Shown: in pieces, positions 17,371-26,213 of the stretch
Layout of the letters: each line of letters begins with the position of its first letter
Numbering within the stretch: the first letter of the stretch is position 1
Origin: Chloroflexota bacterium
Lineage (GTDB): Bacteria; Chloroflexota; UBA11872; VXOZ01
Direction: 5' to 3'
Length of the DNA stretch: 64,000 nt
Assembly (NCBI GenBank): GCA_028874195.1
Contig: JAPPLM010000055.1
Coordinates: 44,715-108,714 of the forward strand
The notes under the pieces: generated by a model
Seen by the model: only the letters and a program-made list of their open reading frames with translations
Told to the model about the DNA's origin: nothing
Database searches by the model: none
Translations under genes and position numbers: made by a program

Positions 17371-17560
17371 GGAATTAGTAGACCTAGGCTTGTAGTCTTT
17401 ACAGCGCAGCGTCGAACCAGGGTTCGCGGGATCTAGAATTCGTCCATTCGAGGTTCTTCAGTCGCTGCGCTCCTCAGAATGACAGATGGGAGCTGGCTCA
17501 GATCTAGGACGATCACGTGTCTTACCTTATGGCCACCCCAAGCCCAAAGCTACTAATTCC
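17371..17560. mobile_element. MITE-like element with about 22-bp terminal inverted repeats, copy A
   Basis: 190 bp whose left end GGAATTAGTAG...GGCTTG matches the reverse complement of its right end CAAGCC...CTACTAATTCC over about 18 of 22 bases. It contains no gene. A longer relative is at 37449-37684; the two share the right third (CGATCACGTGTC, then TGGCCACCCCAAGCC) and the left end, but differ internally. No transposase of matching ends is seen in the window; a target duplication is not clear. Confidence 0.65.
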
Positions 17561-17892
17561 TTGTCATTATACAATTCTCATCCCTTCTGGAGTGTGCTAT
17601 GCTCTTGTGCAGTAGGTGCGGCACGGCGGCTGCGGCGATTGATCGGCTCGAAAACCGGGTAGCCGGTCGTAACAAACGGACGGAGAGCATAGCAAGCGGG
17701 AACCGCAAACGACGAACTGCGGATTGTGGACGGGTGCGGCTGGCAGGTTGCCGCGAGCGTCGCGAGTAGACTTGTGATAATCGGATTGTTCGCATACCAT
17801 TGGAATACGAAGCCCAGGTATTGAGATAGATAACGCGCGTTACGTAGCGCAGCATGCCGGGGGGCGCTGTACTCGAGAATACAGGAGGGACC

Positions 17893-18816
17893 ATGAGACG
17901 GCTGGAGATGCCATTCATTTACCGGGTTGCGATCCTAAGCTTTGTCCTGCTCATAGCGGGGGCAGCCTGCGGCGTTCAAGAATCAGACAGTGAGCGGTTT
18001 GCTCCCACGCCTAATCCGAATGTCGTAGCCACCGCTCAGGCACGGGCCATCACTGAGGCGGAGGAATCCCGGCGTGACTTGCCGCTGCGCATGGAAATTG
18101 ATGAGATGGCGGGCAACGCCGAGGTCAACGTGGCGCTGAACTCCGATAAAGGGTCCGTTTTCGTCAACGGCCGGCGCATGCCCGCGCCCACGGCGTTTGG
18201 GGGCAATACGTTCGTCGTTTGGGTTGGCGCGGAGCGCAACGGGACCATCGAATACGAGAATGGGGGAGCGTTCATTTCCGATATTTCGCGTGTCGCTACC
18301 TTGTGGACGTATACGACATTCAATGCGGTCAAGGCGCTATATGTGACCGCTGAAGAACACGCTATGGTAGAAAATCCCTCGGTTGCGATTGAAGATGCGC
18401 CTTTTCGGCTCATCCTGGCGCGACCGATGATGATGCGACCGGGAAGGGTTTTCCAATTACAGCCAACGGAGCTTACCGGTGATGTCCGTACTGTGGTGAG
18501 GGTTGGCGTAAACGGCGGCTTGTCGATTACGTTTGCCGGACTCAAGCAGCCGCGTGAGTATGGCGATAAGTTTCTTATTCTGTGGGTGCTGGATACGCTG
18601 AGCGAAGATCCGCTGACGTATAACGGCTCGTGGCTCACCGTGACGCCGAATGGCGATTCCCAGATTGTGATGACAGCCCCGCCCGAAACCAAGGGGATGC
18701 GGCAGTACAACCGCTTGCTCATTACCGCTGAGAATCTTACTGACGTGAGGGGGCCGAACGATGAACTGGTCATCTTCACGTTGGATAACGAAACGCCGTT
18801 CTGGGAGACGATCTAA
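17893..18816 (+). CDS. Hypothetical lipoprotein
   Basis: 307 residues. A lipoprotein signal (VAILSFVLLIAGAAC with lipobox IAGAAC) is cut before Cys29, so the protein is membrane-anchored outside the cytoplasm. The linker ESDSERFAPTPNPNVVATAQ is low-complexity. The rest is beta-rich with no catalytic motif that I can name. ATG 17893 follows AGGAGGGACC; an earlier in-frame codon (17854) has no such site. It appears to be alone in its transcript. Confidence 0.82.
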   Translation: MRRLEMPFIYRVAILSFVLLIAGAACGVQESDSERFAPTPNPNVVATAQARAITEAEESRRDLPLRMEIDEMAGNAEVNVALNSDKGSVFVNGRRMPAPTAFGGNTFVVWVGAERNGTIEYENGGAFISDISRVATLWTYTTFNAVKALYVTAEEHAMVENPSVAIEDAPFRLILARPMMMRPGRVFQLQPTELTGDVRTVVRVGVNGGLSITFAGLKQPREYGDKFLILWVLDTLSEDPLTYNGSWLTVTPNGDSQIVMTAPPETKGMRQYNRLLITAENLTDVRGPNDELVIFTLDNETPFWETI

Positions 18817-18977
18817 CCTCTGCGCGGCAGCGAATGTATGCGAGTCGGGCGCAAATCTGCATGCTTCCGCGGTACCGGCGGCGTGGTGTAGATCGAGGTC
18901 TGAGAGCGTGTGCCGCCCGACTGGGGTTCCAGGAAGCGCTAGTAGCTGAGTACGCAAGTGCATCGAGGTAAGAGACC

Positions 18978-20240
18978 ATGTCAGACCTGCCCCGCATGGT
19001 TCACGTGCGGCAAAGCTTCCCTACCGATCAGATCGAAGACCTGCCCGGTTCCATTCAGGCCGAGCTAACGCGCGTCGGCCTGGAAAATGTCGTTCGTCCT
19101 GGCATGGAGGTCGCCATTACGGTTGGCAGCCGGGGCATTACGCGCATTCCGGAGATCATTCGCACTGTCGCCGAGGCGGTGAGCGCTGCCGGCGCCACCC
19201 CCTTCATCGTGCCGACCATGGGCAGCCACGGCGGCGCGATTGCTGAGGGACAGGCTTCTGTCCTGCGAGACTACGGCATCACCAAAGAGTCCACCGGCGC
19301 GGAAGTGCGCGCCACGATGGACGTGGTGGACCTGGGCACAACGCCGAACGGCGCTACGGTCTTCTTCGATCAAAATGCCTACCATGCCGACGCCGTGATT
19401 GTGGTGGCCCGCGTAAAACCCCACACCAGCTTCCGCGGCCCGGTGGAGAGCGGTCTCTGCAAGATGATTACGGTGGGTCTCGGCAAGCAGAAGGGCGCGG
19501 AGCAGATGCACGCCCACGGCTTGGCGGAGACCATCCCCCAAGCCGCCGCTGTTGCTATCGAGAAGTCGAACATCGTCCTTGGTCTCGGTGTCGTCGAGAA
19601 TGGCTACGACCAGCCGCACACTATCAGGGCGGCGCTGGCGGATGGCATTTACGAGACCGACAAGGAGTTGCAGACGCTTTCGAAAACGCTGCTGCCCCGC
19701 GTGCCGTTCGACAAACTTGACCTCCTCATCGTGGATATGATGGGCAAAAATATCTCCGGCGCGGGCATGGACCCGAACGTCATTGGGCTCAACCGCGGCA
19801 TGACCATGGACCGCCATCCCAACTACAAGCGCGTGCTCGTACGCGACCTGACGCCGGAATCGCATGGCAACTCAGTCGGCATCGGCCACGCCGACTTCGT
19901 GACGAAGCGCCTGGCCGACAAGATAAACTACTACGACCTCTACATGAACGCCCTCACCGCCAACAACCCGGCCGTGGCCAAGATTCCCATTACGCTGGAA
20001 AACGACAAGGTTGCCATCGAGACGGCTTTCAAGTCCGCCTGCACCGACGTTTCGGCGCCGCGTGTCGTCCGCATCTACAGCACGCTTCACCTGGAATACT
20101 TGCTCTTCTCCGAGGCGCTCATACCGGCGGCGCGCGAGAATCCGAATCTGGAGATTCTCGACGTCCCCTACGAGTGGGAGTTCGATCTCGCGGGCAATCT
20201 GGTCGAGGCCGGGCTGCTGCATCAACCCCAGAGCGCCTGA
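18978..20240 (+). CDS. Lactate-racemase-domain (LarA N-terminal/DUF2088) protein
   Basis: 420 residues. The Rossmann-like LarA N-terminal domain is recognised from VAITVGSRGITRIPEII, the PFIVPTMGSHGGA (equivalent to LarA GMHRP-type loop) and AYHADAVIVVARVKPHTSFRGPVESG with KPHT (his-containing nickel-pincer loop), then the GLGKQKGAEQMH stretch. Known members isomerise or epimerise 2-hydroxyacids with a nickel-pincer cofactor. This subgroup, 420 residues with a C-terminal EFDLAG, is widespread and lacks a tested substrate. No larB, larC or larE is present in the window. Confidence 0.85.
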   Translation: MSDLPRMVHVRQSFPTDQIEDLPGSIQAELTRVGLENVVRPGMEVAITVGSRGITRIPEIIRTVAEAVSAAGATPFIVPTMGSHGGAIAEGQASVLRDYGITKESTGAEVRATMDVVDLGTTPNGATVFFDQNAYHADAVIVVARVKPHTSFRGPVESGLCKMITVGLGKQKGAEQMHAHGLAETIPQAAAVAIEKSNIVLGLGVVENGYDQPHTIRAALADGIYETDKELQTLSKTLLPRVPFDKLDLLIVDMMGKNISGAGMDPNVIGLNRGMTMDRHPNYKRVLVRDLTPESHGNSVGIGHADFVTKRLADKINYYDLYMNALTANNPAVAKIPITLENDKVAIETAFKSACTDVSAPRVVRIYSTLHLEYLLFSEALIPAARENPNLEILDVPYEWEFDLAGNLVEAGLLHQPQSA

Positions 20241-20316
20241 GCGCGGCTTGCCTCAGGCGGACAGCCAGCGTCAGCCCCAATAGTCCCGAACCACTTTGCC
20301 GATTGGCAGCGGCGCT

Positions 20317-20559
20317 ATGGATCCCCGCAGGCTTGTCTCAGCGACACTGTTAGCAGCGGTATTCGGGGTTATTGGGTTTGTATTGCTCGTCGTAGTTTGG
20401 AGCAATGCGGTCACCGCCCTCAATCTCGCGCACGACATTCTCTTGGAGCTTCCGCCACAGGTGTGGAGCAATCCACTCGACTTCTTGGCTGGTGCTGTCG
20501 TCGTGGCTGTAGGTGTCGCGCTTGTGTGGTTCGCACGACGCCGCGCGAGGAATCGCTAG
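20317..20559 (+). CDS. Small membrane protein, hypothetical
   Basis: 80 residues with two hydrophobic helices (residues about 5-28 and 53-72) and a basic C-terminus ARRRARNR, predicting an inner-membrane hairpin with both ends in the cytoplasm. Not recognised. ATG at 20317 has only a weak ribosome site; TTG at 20296 is an alternative. It follows the LarA-like gene by 76 bp. Confidence 0.5.
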   Translation: MDPRRLVSATLLAAVFGVIGFVLLVVVWSNAVTALNLAHDILLELPPQVWSNPLDFLAGAVVVAVGVALVWFARRRARNR

Positions 20560-20803
20560 CGGGATCGATGCTCCGCGCGTGTGGCGCAGGCTAGGCATAC
20601 CCGGTCATTGGCTTCAAATTTGAACGGTCGCCTCGGGTTAATGCAACCCTAATCGTCCACGCGGGATTGTATTGCTCAATAGTGCGAATCCGTAGCCACG
20701 ATCGTTCCCTCGTTTCACCGAGGAAATCGCTGAACATAAGCATTTCGTCTGTTGCCATTGCAAGTTTCCAATCTCGTTGAGCGGAGTGGTATGCCCGGCA
20801 TGG

Positions 20804-20809
20804 TATACT
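20804..20809 (+). promoter_or_regulatory. -10 box of tmRNA promoter
   Basis: TATACT lies 12 bp before the mature tmRNA 5' end. A TTGAGC at 20777-20782 gives a 21-bp spacer, longer than usual, so only the -10 is proposed. Confidence 0.45.
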
Positions 20810-20821
20810 TAATGGGTACGC

Positions 20822-21214
20822 GGGGATGAGTGGATTCGACAGGGTTGGGAGGCTTGGAACTGCGAGCCGAGGTGCTATCACCCTCGTAAAACAGGTAGCA
20901 CACTTTTAAGTGCCAACAAGCACGAATTTGCTCTCGCAGCTTAACTAAAGCTGTGACGTCCAACTGCTCTTCCTCCGGTGAGCGCAGCTTGGGCGACATA
21001 TCAGCCGGAGTGCCGCAGTCAATTTGGATAATGTCCGACACTTTCGGATAAAATCCGAAGCCTTCGGGGACTGCGAAAGACGAATGAAGGCTAGTTTCCA
21101 GAGGTTTTCGTCCGCTCGTGCTCTGGAAATGACACTTAAAAGCTGACTACGCTCGTAGAGGTTGCAGGAAGAACAGTTCTGGACGGGGAGTTCGACTCTC
21201 CCCCATCTCCACCA
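20822..21214 (+). ncRNA. ssrA: Transfer-messenger RNA (tmRNA)
   Basis: Rescues stalled ribosomes and tags the nascent protein for proteolysis. 5' GGGGATG pairs with 3' CATCTCC-A-CCA to form the tRNA-like acceptor, and the TTCGACTC T-loop lies near the 3' end. The one-piece type. The tag frame (20912-20944) reads ANKHEFALAA then TAA, so the resume codon is GCC. Length about 393 nt. The usual tag end ALAA is present. Several GC stems between (for example CTTCGGG, TTTTCGTC) are pseudoknot candidates. Confidence 0.95.
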
Positions 21215-21246
21215 AGAGAGGCGAACACTGGCAAAACGGTGCCGAA

Positions 21247-21272
21247 CCCGCATGCGCGGGACATTTTCTTTA
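21247..21272 (+). terminator. Rho-independent terminator after tmRNA
   Basis: CCCGC-ATGC-GCGGG stem loop followed by ACATTTTCTTT, 33 bp after the tmRNA 3' end. Confidence 0.55.
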
Positions 21273-21459
21273 TGTGGCCGAGGCTGCTTGTCTTTGTCTT
21301 GCATTGCACGGGGTGTGGAACACTTTGAAGCTACAGCTCATCGCCATCTGGGCTTGTGGCACGGCGACGGCGAGACTTGCGGGAACATGTGCTATAATGC
21401 CGTGGCGAGGAGCTAAGAAGATAGCATTTCGCATTTGGATTTGAGAAAGAGAGCGAAAC

Positions 21460-21756
21460 GTGATCACGGTAACGAAAGCGGCTGCGACGGAGTTGCAGCG
21501 GCTGATGACGGATAACGATCTGGCTGACGCCAAGCTGCGCATCTTCGTGCAGAGCGAATGCGGCTGCGGCAAGGTGAACTTCGGCATGGGGTTCGATCAG
21601 GAAGTCGAAGAGAACGATCAGCTCGTAGACTCGGCCGGTGTTGGCGTGGTGATGGACCCGCAGGCCTTCGCCGCGCTGGACGGCGCGTCAGTGGAATACG
21701 TGAATGAAGGCGCGCGCCGGGGCTTCAAGATAAGCGGTGTCGACGGCGCTGGCTGA
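21460..21756 (+). CDS. HesB/IscA-like Fe-S accessory protein lacking C-terminal cysteines
   Basis: 98 residues with the A-type carrier fold: MITVTKAAATELQRLM start, LRIFVQSECGCGKVNFGMGF strand, VVMDPQAFAALDG and VEYVNEGARRGFKI. Canonical IscA, ErpA and SufA use one Cys in the first strand and a C-terminal CxC. Here the first site is present as C-G-C-G (residues 34-37) but the C-terminal CGCG is replaced by GARRGF. So it may carry clusters differently or not at all; such short HesB-family proteins are common in Chloroflexota. GTG start at 21460 with GAAAGAGAG upstream. It is the gene after tmRNA. Confidence 0.85.
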   Translation: MITVTKAAATELQRLMTDNDLADAKLRIFVQSECGCGKVNFGMGFDQEVEENDQLVDSAGVGVVMDPQAFAALDGASVEYVNEGARRGFKISGVDGAG

Positions 21757-21992
21757 GGCGGCGGCTAAGAGAGAGCCCGTGCGGCTCTCACCACGGTAAG
21801 TTGAACAGATTCGGATTTCAAGGGGCATTCTGCTTTTCCTGGCAGTGCAGGGAAGCGGAGCGCTCCTTTTGTTTTGCTTCTTGAGTGAGCTCCGGTAAGT
21901 TTTGGTCTGTTTCGGTGAGTTCTCAGAATTCGCGGAGACTCGCGTGATCAAGCTGGACTTCGCTGAAAGGAACTGGGCGATTTGATGACTCC

Positions 21993-22478
21993 ATGAAACG
22001 TGTCACGATCTACACCGACGGCGCGTGTATTGGCAACCCCGGCCCCGGCGGCTACGGCGCAGTGATTCTGTTCGGGCAGTATCGCAAGGAGATCTCGGGC
22101 GGGTATCGCGCGACGACGAATAACCGCATGGAAATCCTGGCCGCCATCCGCGCCTTGGAAGCGCTCAATGAACCGTGCGAGGTAACCCTGCACAGCGATT
22201 CCGAATACGTCGTGAACGCGATGAAGAAGGGCTGGGCGAAAAAGTGGCGGGCGCAGGGGTGGCAGCGCGGGAAACAGGAGAAGGCCGCTAACCCCGACCT
22301 TTGGAAGCGGCTGCTCGACCTCACTTTTACTCATCGCGTGGCCTTCAAGTGGGTACGCGGGCATGCAGGCAATGTGGAAAACGAACGCTGCGACAAGCTG
22401 GCAAACCAGGCGGCGCGGGGAGAGAAGCTGTGCGTTGACGTGGGGTACGAACGCCCTACGCCGTTGCCGGAGGCGTAA
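21993..22478 (+). CDS. rnhA: Ribonuclease HI
   Basis: 161 residues; cleaves the RNA strand of RNA-DNA hybrids using two Mg ions. The DEDD catalytic set is visible: TDGACIGNPGPGGYG (Asp9), NRMEILAAI (Glu near 48), LHSDSEYV (Asp near 70) and ERCDKLAN (Asp near 134), with the basic-handle type insertion KKGWAKKWRAQGWQRGK. Normal length for bacterial RNase HI. ATG at 21993; it is 236 bp after the HesB-type gene. Confidence 0.96.
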   Translation: MKRVTIYTDGACIGNPGPGGYGAVILFGQYRKEISGGYRATTNNRMEILAAIRALEALNEPCEVTLHSDSEYVVNAMKKGWAKKWRAQGWQRGKQEKAANPDLWKRLLDLTFTHRVAFKWVRGHAGNVENERCDKLANQAARGEKLCVDVGYERPTPLPEA

Positions 22479-22666
22479 GTGGCGCTTGCGCACGCGTCGG
22501 CACATGGGGGCGGCTGCCGGACGCCGGCAGAGATACTTCTCAACCAAGCGATGCGCTTAGAGATGTGAATCCGCCTCCCGCGTGTGCGAGGATGACGGCA
22601 GCGGGCGCAGAGCCTGCCCCGTACGCCGAAACGTAGTTTCGGATGATACGGGGTTACAAACCTGCG

Positions 22667-23758
22667 CTACCCGGGGCTGGCGGTGCGGGCCACGACGAGC
22701 GCATCCACTCCGGATTCCGCGCCCCAGACCTCGCCGGGTCGGCCGAGGAGTTGGCGCACCGCGGCACCGCTGCTCGGCCAGGGGTACGCGGAGAACGTCT
22801 CGGTGGTCGGGTCGAACCGGACCAGCGCGTTAGCGCCAAAGTCCGTGAGCCAGACGATGTCTTGTTCATCGACGTAGACGGCGTAGGCGCGGGGTGAAGC
22901 ACCGGGGAGCAACCACTCCCGCCAGCTTCCGTCAGTTGGATTGTAGAGACTTACCTGCCCGGTATTCCACTCCGCGACCCAAATGCGGCTCCGCGAATCC
23001 GACCACACGCGCCGCGCGCCCTGATTGGATGTGGGTGGATTCAATTCCGTGACAGCGCCCGTAGCTGTGTTGATGTGGCCCACGTAGCTTCCCGCCAGCG
23101 AGGCGTAATAGACGTTGCCGTCGGGTGTCGTGCAGATGCCGTACGGGCCGCGCCCACGCGGCGCTTCGTAGACCTTCAATTCCCCGGTTTCCGGGTCCAC
23201 GCGACCATAGATGCCGCTCTGCCCGGTAAACCAGCAGATACCGCTGAGATCGAACGTTGCCGTATTGAGGTTGGCGTAGCCCGTGCTCTCCGGCAGCGGA
23301 AAGACCGTCACAGCTTGTGTGGACGGGTCAACCCGCACGATAGCGTTCAGGCCGCCGTCGGTGATCCAGGGCGCGCCGTCCGGTCCGACAATGACTCCAT
23401 GCGGTCGCGCGCCGCTGCCAAGATGAATGTGCCGCGTTTCTCCGCTTAGGGGATTCAGGATACCCAGCGCTTCTTGGTGTTGGGCCGTATACCACACGAT
23501 GCCGTTCGGTTCGAGCGCTGGCGCCACGTCGTGGGGGTGCGCGCCGCTGGGTACGGGGAACTCTTGTAACGTCACCCTGTCGGCTGACGGCGGTTGCTCC
23601 GCTGCCGGTTTTGCCGCAGGAGAGGCGACAGTTTCCGCCTTGCTTGCAGATGCGGCGGTAGAATCCTGCGACGGCTGTTCTGATGAGCCGCCGCATGCCG
23701 CCGCCAGGTACACGCCGGCCACTGCCAGCCCCTGACCAAGGAGTTTTCTTCGTGTCAT
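22667..23758 (-). CDS. Streptogramin-lyase-like beta-propeller lipoprotein
   Basis: 363 residues. N-terminal MTRRKLLGQGLAVAGVYLAA with Cys22 as lipobox (LAAAC), the twin-arginine and hydrophobic stretch suggest Tat export. After a low-complexity linker, repeats of about 42 residues with the pattern GPDGAPWITDGGLNAIVRVDP, SGICWFTGQSGIYGRVDPET and SRIWVAEWNTGQVS make a seven-bladed propeller like virginiamycin B lyase. Propellers of this shape serve many purposes; the catalytic His of Vgb cannot be pointed out with certainty, so lyase activity should not be assumed. Confidence 0.85.
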   Translation of the reverse strand: MTRRKLLGQGLAVAGVYLAAACGGSSEQPSQDSTAASASKAETVASPAAKPAAEQPPSADRVTLQEFPVPSGAHPHDVAPALEPNGIVWYTAQHQEALGILNPLSGETRHIHLGSGARPHGVIVGPDGAPWITDGGLNAIVRVDPSTQAVTVFPLPESTGYANLNTATFDLSGICWFTGQSGIYGRVDPETGELKVYEAPRGRGPYGICTTPDGNVYYASLAGSYVGHINTATGAVTELNPPTSNQGARRVWSDSRSRIWVAEWNTGQVSLYNPTDGSWREWLLPGASPRAYAVYVDEQDIVWLTDFGANALVRFDPTTETFSAYPWPSSGAAVRQLLGRPGEVWGAESGVDALVVARTASPG

Positions 23759-23887
23759 GCTTGCATGCCCGCTTCTTTCGAGGGTGTGAACTGCTCCGAT
23801 TCGCCCGCTGAACGGACGTTCTTACTCTGATTCCACCATACCGCAGGCGCAGCAGGTTTGCTAATGCGCGCAGTACGTCACCAACTG

Positions 23888-24865
23888 CTATCTGGTTTCG
23901 CTGGTAGAGACGTCCAGCCAGTCGCCAATCGGATCAAGATCATGCCGCGCGCGGTGGAGGCGCTGGCGAGCATTATCGATAAAGCGGCGGTCGTTGGTTT
24001 GGATGCCGTAGAGCAACTCGATGAAGAGGATACGTTTGGCGTGGAGATCAATGCGGCGGCGCATGGCGGCGGAGACGTCGAGCGTGTAGGCAGCGAGCAC
24101 AGCTTCCAAGAAAGCTGTGCCAAAGCCCGCGAGCAGCGCGCAGAAGTCTGCTGCCGGGTCGCCGTTCTGCCCGGCTTCCTCGAAGTCTATGATGCCGCTC
24201 ACGATCCCTTGCGACGCAGCGTAGAGGATGTTCGAGCCGTCGAAGTCGCCGTGCGTGAACACGGGCGTGAGTTTCCATAAGGTGTGATTGCTGTACAGTT
24301 CCTGGAACAGGCGGCTCGTCCATGCCTGTTCCGCCGCATTCAGCAGCGGGAACGCTCGCGCTTCCACCTCACGAAACAGGCTGCGGGCGTTGGAGCGCCC
24401 GAGGCTCGCTGGTGAAGGGGGCTGCAACTCTGCCGGTAGAACCGTAAGCGGAATGGCATGAAGCGCCGAAAGGAACTCGCCGATCTGCCGTGCCACGCCC
24501 GCAAGCTCTTGGGAGTTAAGCTGACACGCTGACAGGCTGCGGCCGGGCAGCTTCTCGTAGCCCGCAACCGGGTAAGGGAACTGCGCGCAACCGGTGCTGA
24601 AATAGCGGTAGCGCGGGATGGGAAGCGGGAGCAGCGGCGCTAAGGCAGCGTAGACACGTTTTTCGTGGAAGAGAAACGCGCCTTCAGCTTCGGAAGGGTT
24701 TTCACCCGCGACAGAGCCGTCGCCGTGAGGAAAACGGAAGATCAGCGCGTGGTTGACGGCAAACACACGGCAGGTGCCGCCGCCCACGAACCGAATGTGC
24801 GTGACCCGCAGGTCTGGAAAGCACGTTTCAATGATGCCTTTATAAAAGCCTACGTTTACAGACAT
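23888..24865 (-). CDS. Aminoglycoside-phosphotransferase (APH) family kinase
   Basis: 325 residues of the protein-kinase-like APH fold. The catalytic HGDFDGSN (HxDxxxxN) lies at about residues 207-214 and the metal-binding DFEEAG near 229-234. N-terminal GGGTCRVFAVN replaces the nucleotide loop and FRFPHG the ATP-binding Lys/Arg strand. Such enzymes phosphorylate sugars, choline, aminoglycosides or macrolides; the substrate is not clear. It runs toward the propeller gene and away from the Ig-like gene. Confidence 0.87.
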   Translation of the reverse strand: MSVNVGFYKGIIETCFPDLRVTHIRFVGGGTCRVFAVNHALIFRFPHGDGSVAGENPSEAEGAFLFHEKRVYAALAPLLPLPIPRYRYFSTGCAQFPYPVAGYEKLPGRSLSACQLNSQELAGVARQIGEFLSALHAIPLTVLPAELQPPSPASLGRSNARSLFREVEARAFPLLNAAEQAWTSRLFQELYSNHTLWKLTPVFTHGDFDGSNILYAASQGIVSGIIDFEEAGQNGDPAADFCALLAGFGTAFLEAVLAAYTLDVSAAMRRRIDLHAKRILFIELLYGIQTNDRRFIDNARQRLHRARHDLDPIGDWLDVSTSETR

Positions 24866-24963
24866 AGGGTTTTCACATAGCAGACGGCAGGATGGAAAGG
24901 ATAAATGTATCCAGGCACTTTTATCTAACTCTACTCTGGGGGGTGCCAGCGCTTGCTCTTGTT

Positions 24964-26172
24964 CTAACCACCTGCATCGACGAGGTGAATGCGCGTAATG
25001 CCGCGCTTATCGGCAAGGATACGGTTGTTCTCGTGAATGACGCCAAGCCAGAGTTGGACAGGCTCTTTGGGAAAGTCCTCACTGATTGTGATTTCGCCCG
25101 TCACCAGTATGCTCTCGCCGGGCGCGAGATCGCGTCCCAGGCTCCAGCGAAACGGATACCCAATTTCGCTGCGGTTGAGTGAAAAATCTACGCCCCAGCG
25201 TACCGTGCCGGTGTCAGCCACGTACCCCAAAGAGGGGGCATCCTGGCCCCAGGCATATGTGGCTGGGCCAGGGGGAGCCGCGCGCAACGTGACCGCGCCG
25301 GCGTTGGCAATTCGCGCGGAGACGGTGAGTATGCCTCCGGCTTGCACGGTTGTGGGCGTGATTGCGAGGTCGGAAACGCGCACCTGCGGGATGCCTGTTT
25401 CGCCGATGTCGATGGCGTGACGCTGCGCGGTGCGATTGCCAGCGCGATCCCAAATGGCGACTTCAACTGCGGCCGGCCCGGCAGGCAGGCGTTCCACCGC
25501 TTGATTGAGTTGCGGTGCGTGGCGCAAGGCCGGCGGCCACGACAGCCGGACGGTTCCGGGGCCGGCGGCGGACTCGCGCACGAGCCACCGTGTTTCATCG
25601 CCGGCGAGGAGGTGCACGTCCACCGCTACGGGCTCGCTCACAGTGAAGCTGATTGCCAGGCGATCATCCACGCCGTCTTGGTTGGGCGAGAGCGCCGCAG
25701 GCGCGACGTGAAGTTCCGCGATGACAGGGGGTGCGGTATCGGCATTCGCGATAGTAAGCGCGTGGCGTTGCTCAGTACGCTCGCCGGAACCGGATGCCTC
25801 GGCTGTGGCGATAACGGTGTATGCGCCGTTGGGCAGCACGCTACCGCCTACGGCGCCGCTAAAAGAGAAGGAATATGCGCCCGGCCCACGCGGGACACGG
25901 TCCCGGAGGACGTAACGGGTCCCATCCGTGGACTGCAGCGCGAGCGAAACGGCTGCTTCACGGGCGACGTGGTACTGAATCGTGACGGACCCAGTGCCGT
26001 CGGCGCGCAGCACTGCCGGATTGACCTGGAGATCGAGGAGCGCGCGTGGAGAATCGGCGGCAGCGCAGCCGGTCAGGAAGAGCAGCATCCACAATACGTG
26101 CGGCAGCCAGGATTGTGGAAACAGCGCCGACTCAGCCTGCTGACGCGCAGCCTGCTGGCGGAAAAGCCTCAT
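24964..26172 (-). CDS. Ig-like (FlgD-type) repeat lipoprotein
   Basis: 402 residues. A long hydrophobic signal (LPHVLWMLLFLTGC, lipobox LFLTGC) with Cys at about residue 35, so a lipid-anchored surface protein. It carries at least two FlgD_ig-like beta domains: LQVNPAVLRADGTGSVTIQY (residues about 47-66) and LHVAPAALSPNQDGVDDRLA with calcium-style NQDG near 145-165, and a C-terminal CARDB-like domain starting VRVSDLAITPTTVQAGGILT. Probably a structural or adhesion role outside the cell; no catalytic motif. I start at the ATG at 26172; a longer frame to 26526 runs into the rho coding region and is not supported. Confidence 0.75.
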   Translation of the reverse strand: MRLFRQQAARQQAESALFPQSWLPHVLWMLLFLTGCAAADSPRALLDLQVNPAVLRADGTGSVTIQYHVAREAAVSLALQSTDGTRYVLRDRVPRGPGAYSFSFSGAVGGSVLPNGAYTVIATAEASGSGERTEQRHALTIANADTAPPVIAELHVAPAALSPNQDGVDDRLAISFTVSEPVAVDVHLLAGDETRWLVRESAAGPGTVRLSWPPALRHAPQLNQAVERLPAGPAAVEVAIWDRAGNRTAQRHAIDIGETGIPQVRVSDLAITPTTVQAGGILTVSARIANAGAVTLRAAPPGPATYAWGQDAPSLGYVADTGTVRWGVDFSLNRSEIGYPFRWSLGRDLAPGESILVTGEITISEDFPKEPVQLWLGVIHENNRILADKRGITRIHLVDAGG

Positions 26173-26213
26173 TGACTTAGGGGTAAGCGCGCCGGGCGAA
26201 GTGCGCGCCGCGA

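Noticed and set aside
20777..20809. Full sigma-70 promoter for tmRNA (TTGAGC and TATACT)
   Set aside because: The 21-bp spacer is too long for confidence, so only the -10 is kept as a feature.
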